IMG/VR virus record: IMGVR_UViG_3300013093_000111
Span: 1 to 38,590 of that record
Strand: one strand, 5' to 3'
DNA from: a virus
Length of the DNA stretch: 38,590 nt
The translations under genes and the position numbers were made by a program. Numbering within the stretch: the stretch's first letter is position 1; each line of letters begins with the position of its first letter. A model generated the notes under the pieces. The model was not told the DNA's origin, made no database searches, and worked only from the letters and a program-made list of their open reading frames with translations. Below are positions 1 to 5,829 of this stretch, piece by piece.

Positions 1-156
1 CTTTAATTTTACAGTTTTATAAGTTGTTTTAGAGAATTTTGATAATTTTTTGCCTATGTACATGCGCCCGCTTGTGATATTTGTTATGATATAAACAAAT
101 CCAACACAATCTTCGGGCAATTCTTCTACGATTTCATTATTATAGTACCAGGACAT
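1..156 (-). CDS. GIY-YIG endonuclease-like protein, N-terminal 52 codons (cut by window edge)
   Basis: The reverse strand is open from an ATG at 156 to the window edge, giving 52 residues with no stop. After a short leader the sequence reads GFVYIITNITSGRMYIGKK (residues 19-37). VYI (21-23) and YIG (33-35) sit about ten residues apart, as in the GIY-YIG nuclease core, where the two strands carry the catalytic tyrosines. Proteins of this kind are common in T4-like phages, sometimes as homing endonucleases and sometimes as uncharacterised resident genes. The gene starts 12 nt after the stop of the preceding minus-strand gene, so it probably belongs to the same operon. No strong Shine-Dalgarno sequence is visible before the ATG. 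The arginine, glutamate and asparagine that complete the active site would lie beyond the edge, so activity cannot be judged. Confidence 0.6.
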   Translation of the reverse strand, partial: MSWYYNNEIVEELPEDCVGFVYIITNITSGRMYIGKKLSKFSKTTYKTVKLK

Positions 157-168
157 TAACTATGTATA

Positions 169-438
169 TTATTCTGTCCCAGTATCCTTTGCCTTTTGGT
201 TTGCCTTCTTTTCTGCCTTGTTACGATCGAGCCAAACACGATACTGTTGTACATGTTCACGACGTTCACGTGCTATAATTCTAATTTGTGCAAGCCAGTA
301 ACGCATATGCTCACCAGCTCTACGAGTGCCTTTTGCTTGCCAATCTTGATTTGCCTTGAAGTATTCACGAAAAGCAGACATGAGACGTTCATGGCTTTCT
401 TCATTTTGATACGGACTCGGTTCAACGTGCTTTGACAT
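169..438 (-). CDS. Small basic protein of unknown function
   Basis: This 89-residue protein is highly charged and very likely all-helical. It has aromatic and arginine-rich stretches in the middle (for example RAGEHMRYWLAQIRIIARERREHV, about residues 40-63 in outline) and a lysine/glutamate-rich C-terminus. I see no signal peptide or membrane segment. The reading frame overlaps the end of the upstream nucleotidyltransferase by 17 nt, which suggests translational coupling because its own Shine-Dalgarno sequence is weak. Small proteins of this general look occur beside replication and recombination genes in marine T4-like phages, but I cannot assign a function. Its basic charge would fit nucleic-acid binding; that is inference only. 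Confidence 0.7.
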   Translation of the reverse strand: MSKHVEPSPYQNEESHERLMSAFREYFKANQDWQAKGTRRAGEHMRYWLAQIRIIARERREHVQQYRVWLDRNKAEKKANQKAKDTGTE

Positions 439-835
439 TTTTAGCGTCTGCTACTCTTTGTCTTAATTCTGTTGTACTAAAACTATGTTTACGACTATTA
501 AAATAAGTTCTAATAGGTAAATCGAATCCAGTGAACTGTTTACCTTCATATTCAGCACCGACAATTCTAACATCTATCGGATAAGACAGCAATATATCCA
601 TTAATTCTTTTTCAGTAGCATATGGAATAATCTCATCTACATACTTGCAAGCTGATAACTGTGTAAATCTTTCAAATACTGTTTGTACTGGTTTATTTTT
701 CCAGTCTCTATCGATAGTAGGATCTGTTTGTAACCCTACTATTAAATAATCACATTGTGTTTTTGCTTCCTTAAGCATCATAATATGACCTGCATGAAAC
801 AGATCAAATGTACTACAAGTAAATCCTACTTTCAT
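422..835 (-). CDS. Cytidylyltransferase-like nucleotidyltransferase (HxGH family)
   Basis: This 137-residue protein has the full length of a small single-domain nucleotidyltransferase of the glycerol-3-phosphate cytidylyltransferase type. The nucleotide-binding HxGH motif is H14-A-G-H17, directly after the GFTCSTFDLFHAGH opening. The second signature, S120-T121-T122 followed by R125, matches the ISTTxxR motif at the usual place near the C-terminus. Family members transfer CMP or AMP from CTP/ATP to a phosphorylated small molecule. The substrate here is unknown; a polyol phosphate for a CDP-activated sugar or lipid precursor is the default guess. The start codon overlaps the end of the gp46 gene by 4 nt, so it is co-translated with the recombination genes. 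It could instead serve cofactor or nucleotide metabolism. Confidence 0.85.
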   Translation of the reverse strand: MKVGFTCSTFDLFHAGHIMMLKEAKTQCDYLIVGLQTDPTIDRDWKNKPVQTVFERFTQLSACKYVDEIIPYATEKELMDILLSYPIDVRIVGAEYEGKQFTGFDLPIRTYFNSRKHSFSTTELRQRVADAKNVKAR

Positions 836-2613
836 TCTATTACCTCTAAATCGTTTGCATAGTGTGTAAAACCATTTTCTTTAATAACTTTTAGAACATT
901 ATTAACGCGACCTATAAGTTCATCTTTATGTGATATCAGAAAAATGTTCTTTTTGCGTTCTCTACTCATCTTTTTAAGTACAGCTAGTGCAGATTCTACA
1001 CCACTTGCATCTAGTCCGTTATCAATTAACTCATCTATGAACAATAAATTAATTTGTTGATACAAACTTTCCCATACATCGCGGAAACTCCAGCTTAGGC
1101 CTAAGATTAATCGATTACGCTCACCTCTTGATAAATTATCAAAGTCTAAATCTTGTCCTAATTGTGTAATCTCTACAGTTAAATCGTTCTTAAAAACAAC
1201 TGTATGTGGTAAACCCATCTTATCTAAGTAATAAGTAAGACGGTTATTAAGATATGCTAAGTTTTGATCAATAATCTTTTTACGGATAAAGCTATCTTTG
1301 CTAGTTAAAAGCTTCAATAGAAATTCTTGATGTTCTTTTAAACTAGTAAGCTCGTTGATTTTATCCCAAGAAATCTCTTGCATAGCAGTATTACGTAGTT
1401 CATCTATCTGTTCTTGATAAGGATCTACTTCGCCTGCTTTAATAGTTAACTGTGTTTCTAGTGTTTTAAGATTATTTTGATGTTTTAATGCTTGTTCTAC
1501 TGTATCATAATAGGTATTTGGATGTGCAGATAGTTCTCCTATCTTATCAAGATCGCTATTAATTTTAGTTAAGTCGGTATTGACAGTATTATAGTAAGTA
1601 GTTGCTTCTTCTATATGCTTTTTAGCTTCAGCAGTCATTTCACTATGTTTATGATCGTGTAGTTCTTGTTCACAAGCATGACATTTTTTGTCTTGTAGTT
1701 TAGCAAGTTCATTCTCATATTTTTTTACACTACGGTCTGCTTGTGCAAGTGCAGATTCTAAAGTAGCACGTTCTTTACTTAAACTTTTTAATTTTGATGC
1801 TTTCTCTTCGTAAGATTTTAGTTCTGCATGTTTAGCAATCTCAGATTCGACATCAACACTTTCTAATTCTACAATAGCACGAGCTACTTTTTCTACTTCT
1901 TGACTATGTTGATTATTCCAAGCACTTTGTCTTGTTAATAAATTGTCGATACTTTTTTGAATTCCGTCGTTGCTACGTTTTGTAGCTTCGATATTAGCAG
2001 TTTCTTGTGTAATATCGTCCTTAGTTTGTTTAATAAGCTCTTTAAGAGTTTCTGCTTTTTCACTAAGGATAGTAATACCTAATAATTGTTCAATAATTAC
2101 CCGTTGATCGTTTGCCTTCATGCTTAAAAAAGGCTCGGTGTATGTATTCAATGCTACAATATGCTTAAACATATCGTGACTCATACCGATAAGTTCGTCT
2201 AAATCTTTCTGAGTCTCACGCATATCACCCTGAGCATCGTCTGTTTCTTCTGTTTCCTGTGCTTGGTCGTTAACATAGAACTGTAATACATTTGGTCTAC
2301 GACCGCGCTCGATGCGATAATCGACGCCATTCTTTTCAAATGCTAAGGTAACTAACATATTTTTAGTATTAATCTTGTTAATAAGATTATCTTTTTTAAT
2401 ATTAGTTAGAGCAGTACCGAATAATGCATAACTTAATGCGTTAACAATAGTAGTTTTACCAGTTCCGTTACGACTTCCAGCATCATCTCCGCCTTGATCT
2501 AAGTTTTCACCTAACACAAGTGTTAAATTTTCCTGTGCAAAGTTTACAGCCTGTGTCTGATTACCCACACTCATAAAGTTTTTTACAGTTAATTCTTTTA
2601 AATTCATGCTCAT
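832..2613 (-). CDS. 46: Recombination endonuclease subunit gp46 (SbcC/Rad50-like ATPase)
   Basis: This 593-residue SMC-type ATPase is close in length to T4 gp46 (about 560). The P-loop lysine is K53 in the stretch GSRNGTGKTT (46-55). A long helical, coiled-coil region follows and is interrupted by a zinc-hook C311-H-A-C314. The C-terminal lobe carries the ABC signature LSRGERNR and Walker B LLFIDE with D527-E528, then a D-loop-like NGLD. With gp47 it forms the Mre11/Rad50-like complex that resects DNA ends for phage recombination-dependent replication. It is translationally coupled to gp47 upstream (4-nt overlap) and to the nucleotidyltransferase downstream (4-nt overlap). Compared with T4, about a dozen residues, rich in Gly and Asp, are inserted just before the P-loop glycines. 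Confidence 0.95.
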   Translation of the reverse strand: MSMNLKELTVKNFMSVGNQTQAVNFAQENLTLVLGENLDQGGDDAGSRNGTGKTTIVNALSYALFGTALTNIKKDNLINKINTKNMLVTLAFEKNGVDYRIERGRRPNVLQFYVNDQAQETEETDDAQGDMRETQKDLDELIGMSHDMFKHIVALNTYTEPFLSMKANDQRVIIEQLLGITILSEKAETLKELIKQTKDDITQETANIEATKRSNDGIQKSIDNLLTRQSAWNNQHSQEVEKVARAIVELESVDVESEIAKHAELKSYEEKASKLKSLSKERATLESALAQADRSVKKYENELAKLQDKKCHACEQELHDHKHSEMTAEAKKHIEEATTYYNTVNTDLTKINSDLDKIGELSAHPNTYYDTVEQALKHQNNLKTLETQLTIKAGEVDPYQEQIDELRNTAMQEISWDKINELTSLKEHQEFLLKLLTSKDSFIRKKIIDQNLAYLNNRLTYYLDKMGLPHTVVFKNDLTVEITQLGQDLDFDNLSRGERNRLILGLSWSFRDVWESLYQQINLLFIDELIDNGLDASGVESALAVLKKMSRERKKNIFLISHKDELIGRVNNVLKVIKENGFTHYANDLEVIE

Positions 2614-3623
2614 AGGTTATTATAAATTGACAATAATGTATTTTTGTTATAAGTGTCGCTGTCGATACTAACAATTTGATTGCTAACAATTTGATCAACA
2701 CTCTCAAACGATTGAATATCTATATTAGTATTAATTTCGACTTCTTTCTTTTCTGCAATTAGTGTAAGTTCTCTTAAGTTATATTCATTAATGAATTTTT
2801 CTTTAATAAAACTTGCTTCTTCGAATGTAATATCAATGTCTAAAGCTACACGTAAATGTTGTCGGGGCAATAAAATTTTATCAGCTTCGTCAATTAATCT
2901 ACTTAAGGTAATTGTTCTAAAGGTAGGTTGATGTTCCCATGAGTGATATTCTGGTTTCTTATCCCATTCTAATATCATCATGCCCCGATCATCATCCCAT
3001 GCATCTGCAAAGTTATGTGGAAATGCATTACCAATGTATACTACGTTACCATTATGCTGACGTTTATGAAAGTGTCCACTGAAAACTAAATCAGGTTTAG
3101 ACAAGTCACTACGTTGTAGTTCACCGTGATCTGGCATTTGTACCATGGCATTCATGTAAAAACTCGGAAGCTCAAAGTGACCAAAGACATATTTGCTAGT
3201 TATATCTTTCATTTTCCGCCATTCTTCTCCAACAAGCCATGGACACAAAGTGACATTACCAACAGTGGTAGGCTCGTGAACAACAGTAATGCCAGGGATA
3301 TATTTTCCAAACTCAACTGAGTGAATATCTCGCTTATCTTTATAATACAAGTCGTGATTACCAGGAAAGAAATAAAAATTATCAAACGCTTGACCCAACT
3401 TTTCCAACGCCCTAAGACTATAGTCCATTGTAGTGATATTAAGACTATTGCGATTATGATGCCAGTCTCCCATAAAGATGCCTGTATCACATCCTTCCTC
3501 CTTTGCTTTAGCGATATACCAATCTACAAAGTCCTCACAGTCTTGATTATGTACATTACTATTAGACTTTAATCCAAAGTGTATGTCTGTAAAACAGGCT
3601 ACTTTTTTAAATAAATTACTCAC
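2610..3623 (-). CDS. 47: Recombination endonuclease subunit gp47 (SbcD/Mre11-like)
   Basis: This 337-residue metallophosphoesterase is almost exactly the length of T4 gp47 (339). All the two-metal motifs are present in order: D13-I-H15, G52-D53, G88-N-H-D91, G148-H149, and G183-H-F-H186. These bind two divalent metals, usually Mn, and give the nuclease activity of the Mre11 half of the gp46/gp47 complex. The C-terminal 120 residues are the expected capping and partner-binding part. The gene overlaps gp55 upstream by 8 nt and gp46 downstream by 4 nt. The order 55-47-46 is the same as in T4, which supports both assignments. Confidence 0.95.
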   Translation of the reverse strand: MSNLFKKVACFTDIHFGLKSNSNVHNQDCEDFVDWYIAKAKEEGCDTGIFMGDWHHNRNSLNITTMDYSLRALEKLGQAFDNFYFFPGNHDLYYKDKRDIHSVEFGKYIPGITVVHEPTTVGNVTLCPWLVGEEWRKMKDITSKYVFGHFELPSFYMNAMVQMPDHGELQRSDLSKPDLVFSGHFHKRQHNGNVVYIGNAFPHNFADAWDDDRGMMILEWDKKPEYHSWEHQPTFRTITLSRLIDEADKILLPRQHLRVALDIDITFEEASFIKEKFINEYNLRELTLIAEKKEVEINTNIDIQSFESVDQIVSNQIVSIDSDTYNKNTLLSIYNNL

Positions 3624-4443
3624 TAGATTCCTCGTTACGTTTCATAGCGGCCGCATGTTCTCCAGCGCCAGTTCTACTGTAGCTAGGGTTCATACCATTA
3701 ATTTCTAAGATATCATCTCTGATATTTTGATTACGTTTTTCAATATTAATAACACGAACAAAACTATTAGTCACAGCCGCAGTAAAGTAAGCAAACGGAT
3801 TGTCTGATTTACTTTCGTCAAATTGTAATCCAATTTGTGTTAACTGTAAAATGGCCTGTCCTTTCATTTCGTCATTGTATGTGTACCCGCGAACGTTACC
3901 GCGAGTCGCATATCTCTCACATAATTTTAACATCATACGTGCTAAAGTGTTAGTTATTTGGCCAGCATCTTTGTCAAAATGTCCTTTCTCTAAACTGCCC
4001 TTCCAATGACTTTTACCCACACATACTAGTTCATCGTTATCATTAAATTTCCAGTGTTGGAATGGCGGAAAGTTTACTTTATCTCTGTGATCTGCTAAAC
4101 TCTTTGGATTCTTTTTACGGGTATTGTTTAATGGTATATGATCAAATGTCATGATACGGAATACTAAGTCCGTTTTTGCTATTTTTTTATAGTCGACTTC
4201 GCAATCTGCTTGCTTGACTTTTTCGCCGGCCTTTTTTCGAGTTTGATAGTCCAAGTCTCCTATACGTTTTGCACGATTACGTTTGGCTTCTGCAATAGTA
4301 CGTATGTTAATTTTATCAACACTTGGTAGAATTATATCATACTGGTGGTACTCTGGTTGTTCAAAAACACAATAAGAGCTTTTTGATTTGTGAATTTCAA
4401 GGAGCATGTCCTTGTTATTGAGATAATTTACTTTTACATTCAT
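3616..4443 (-). CDS. 55: Late-transcription sigma factor gp55
   Basis: This 275-residue protein resembles T4 gp55 (185 residues) at both ends. The N-terminus has NYLNNKDMLLEI (6-17). The C-terminal region (about 161-240) carries a helical core followed by RGYTYNDEMKGQAILQL and FDESKSDNPFAYFTAAVTNSF, matching the sigma region-2-like part of gp55 that reads the late promoter. Between them lies roughly 130 residues without a T4 counterpart, so this is the long form. gp55 replaces host sigma70 on RNA polymerase and works with a sliding clamp as activator; neither the clamp nor gp33 is in the window. It is the first gene of the leftward operon. Its promoter at 4467-4495 abuts a late promoter firing the other way. 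The Shine-Dalgarno is GAGGA at 4457-4453, nine nt before the ATG. Confidence 0.93.
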   Translation of the reverse strand: MNVKVNYLNNKDMLLEIHKSKSSYCVFEQPEYHQYDIILPSVDKINIRTIAEAKRNRAKRIGDLDYQTRKKAGEKVKQADCEVDYKKIAKTDLVFRIMTFDHIPLNNTRKKNPKSLADHRDKVNFPPFQHWKFNDNDELVCVGKSHWKGSLEKGHFDKDAGQITNTLARMMLKLCERYATRGNVRGYTYNDEMKGQAILQLTQIGLQFDESKSDNPFAYFTAAVTNSFVRVINIEKRNQNIRDDILEINGMNPSYSRTGAGEHAAAMKRNEESSE

Positions 4444-4446
4444 CCT

Positions 4447-4460
4447 TTAGAGTCCTCTAA
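4447..4460 (-). promoter_or_regulatory. Inverted repeat over the gp55 ribosome-binding site
   Basis: TTAGAG and CTCTAA flank two central bases, forming a 14-bp interrupted palindrome. In the gp55 transcript, which should begin about here, five base pairs could close a GGAC loop that contains part of the GAGGA Shine-Dalgarno. It could be a 5'-terminal RNA hairpin that modulates translation or stability, a protein operator, or chance. The palindrome is plain in the sequence; the function is inferred. Confidence 0.35.
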
Positions 4461-4466
4461 TTGTTA

Positions 4467-4495
4467 ATTATAAACTACGCACTTAACAAAGTCAA
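4467..4495 (-). promoter_or_regulatory. Near-consensus sigma70 promoter for gp55-gp47-gp46 operon
   Basis: On the reverse strand, TTGACT (4495-4490) is followed by a 17-bp spacer and a perfect TATAAT (4472-4467). This is one mismatch from the full bacterial consensus with ideal spacing, in a divergent intergenic region. The predicted start point is near 4460, giving a leader of about 17 nt before the gp55 ATG. It would be read by unmodified or early-modified host RNA polymerase. Its -35 box shares base 4495 with the plus-strand late-promoter octamer. Confidence 0.8.
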
Positions 4496-4502
4496 ATAAA
4501 TA
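4495..4502 (+). promoter_or_regulatory. T4-type late promoter for the baseplate genes
   Basis: AATAAATA differs from the T4 late octamer TATAAATA at the first base only. It lies 22 nt before the ATG at 4525, so transcription would start near 4508. The ribosome-binding site AAAGGAA (4511-4517) sits just inside the transcript. The same octamer type recurs before other structural genes at similar distance. It should be recognised by polymerase carrying the gp55 encoded on the opposite strand. Confidence 0.75.
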
Positions 4503-4524
4503 ATATACCAAAAGGAATATTATT

Positions 4525-5526
4525 ATGGCATTAGGTGATAGTCTTGTACAAAATTTAAATTCTGCGCCTGGGTTAATCAGTAGTGTTGGAAATGGTATAA
4601 ATGTTGCAAACAATTTAAGTTCGGCAATTTCTGCTGGATATGCAAGCGGTAATGTTGCCGGCGCATTACGAATGGCAACAAGTGGATTGCCAGCCGCAGG
4701 AGAAGCGGTAGGTGATATTCTTAGTGCAGTTGCTAGTTTTGGCGGTGATGCCAATGCTAATGACTGGAGAGTTAGATTAAGTTTAGCCAATTGGTCTAGT
4801 TTTAGGAGCAGTCCTGTTTTAAAACCATTAAAAGATGCAGGAGGTCTCATATTTCCATATACTCCACAAATTAATATTGCTAGTAGTTCAAGTTATGCCA
4901 AAGTTGAAACTACACATACTAACTATTCATTTCATGCTTTTAAAAGTAGCGACCCAGGTACGATTAGTATAACTGCTCCTATGTTTGTTGAAGATTCTAC
5001 ACAGGGATTGTACTGGATTGCTATGGTGCATTATTTACGAAGTCTTACCAAAATGTTTGCTGGATCTGATCCAAAAGCAGGTAACCCGCCCCCTATTGTA
5101 TTTTTAAATGGTTATGGTAACTATGTTTTTAAAAATATTCCAGTAGTTGTTACAAGTTTTAGCACAAGTTTAGATGCTAGCTGTGATTATATCGGAGTTA
5201 ATGTTGTCGGTAGTGCTGCCGGAGCAGTAGAAGGAGTAGCCGACAGTATTGGTGGACTTGCTGATTCACTAAGCGGTGCAGGTTTAGGGCTAGGTGGACT
5301 TACAAACACGGTTAGTAGTATTGCTGGAGGGGTAGGACAAGTAGCGGCATTAGCAGGTACATTTGGGCTTGGCGGAACGACTAGCGGCGGTGTAAGTCAT
5401 GTACCTACTAAAAGTAGTTTTAGTGTAACTTTACAACCTATCTATAGTAGAACAAGTGCTCGTAACTTTAGCCTTGACAGATTTGTTACAGGCGGTTACC
5501 TTAATAATAGTTTTGGATATATCTAA
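4525..5526 (+). CDS. Baseplate tail-tube cap/initiator-like protein (gp48/gp54-like)
   Basis: This 333-residue protein is first in the late structural operon. A small-residue-rich N-terminal segment of about 75 residues precedes a folded core (about 80-235) containing IFPYTPQINI, WIAMVHYLRSLTKMFAG and GNPPPIVFLNGYGNYVF. A Gly/Ala/Ser-rich linker follows (about 236-295). The C-terminus reads SFSVTLQPIYSRTSARNFSLDRF. Length, the tail-tube-like core and the position next to gp53- and hub-like genes suggest the baseplate protein on which the tail tube starts. Both T4 gp48 (364) and gp54 (320) are close in size, and I cannot choose between them. The similarity is by pattern, so a hub or other tube-like virion protein is possible. 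The AAAGGAA ribosome site lies 7 nt before the ATG. Confidence 0.55.
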   Translation: MALGDSLVQNLNSAPGLISSVGNGINVANNLSSAISAGYASGNVAGALRMATSGLPAAGEAVGDILSAVASFGGDANANDWRVRLSLANWSSFRSSPVLKPLKDAGGLIFPYTPQINIASSSSYAKVETTHTNYSFHAFKSSDPGTISITAPMFVEDSTQGLYWIAMVHYLRSLTKMFAGSDPKAGNPPPIVFLNGYGNYVFKNIPVVVTSFSTSLDASCDYIGVNVVGSAAGAVEGVADSIGGLADSLSGAGLGLGGLTNTVSSIAGGVGQVAALAGTFGLGGTTSGGVSHVPTKSSFSVTLQPIYSRTSARNFSLDRFVTGGYLNNSFGYI

Positions 5527-5528
5527 TT

Positions 5529-5828
5529 ATGGCTACATATACTAACACAAGTCCTTGGTATACGACACCTGTTAAGAATACTTACTTAGATGTGCTATCG
5601 ATTCGTCCAGTTAGTGCTGAGCCAGATGATTTTTTATTCACTCTAACACCTCAGTATACTTACAGACCTGATCTATTAGCATATGATTTATATGGTGAAG
5701 TTGGACTATGGTGGGTGTTCATGCAAAGGAATTTAGATATTATACAAGATCCTATTTTAGATTTTGTACCAGGTACACAAATTTATATTCCTAAAAATAG
5801 CAGTTTAAGAATAATATTAGGGTTATAA
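5529..5828 (+). CDS. 53: Baseplate wedge protein gp53-like
   Basis: This 99-residue protein contains RPDLLAYDLYGEVGLWWVFM (about residues 47-66), which parallels the T4 gp53 segment RPEELANAIYGNPQLYWVLL. It is followed by a short LysM-like end, VPGTQIYIP. T4 gp53 is 196 residues, so this is a half-length form. gp53 links the wedge to the central hub in the T4 baseplate. The gene starts 2 nt after the preceding stop and ends 1 nt before the next ATG, so it is fully embedded in the baseplate operon. Confidence 0.75.
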   Translation: MATYTNTSPWYTTPVKNTYLDVLSIRPVSAEPDDFLFTLTPQYTYRPDLLAYDLYGEVGLWWVFMQRNLDIIQDPILDFVPGTQIYIPKNSSLRIILGL

Positions 5829-5829
5829 A

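Noticed and set aside
196-435. Plus-strand open frame of 79 codons at the left end
   Set aside because: It is antisense to the small minus-strand gene. Its Cys/Phe/Thr-rich translation looks like a shadow.
3209-3490. Minus-strand open frame (93 codons) inside gp47, with a hydrophobic translation
   Set aside because: It lies wholly inside gp47 in another frame. gp47 has all five metal motifs, and there is no separate ribosome site that demands a second gene.
4464-4850. Minus-strand open frame of 128 codons across the divergent control region
   Set aside because: It overlaps the start of the first structural gene and the gp55 promoter. Its composition mirrors the Ser/Ala-rich gene on the other strand.
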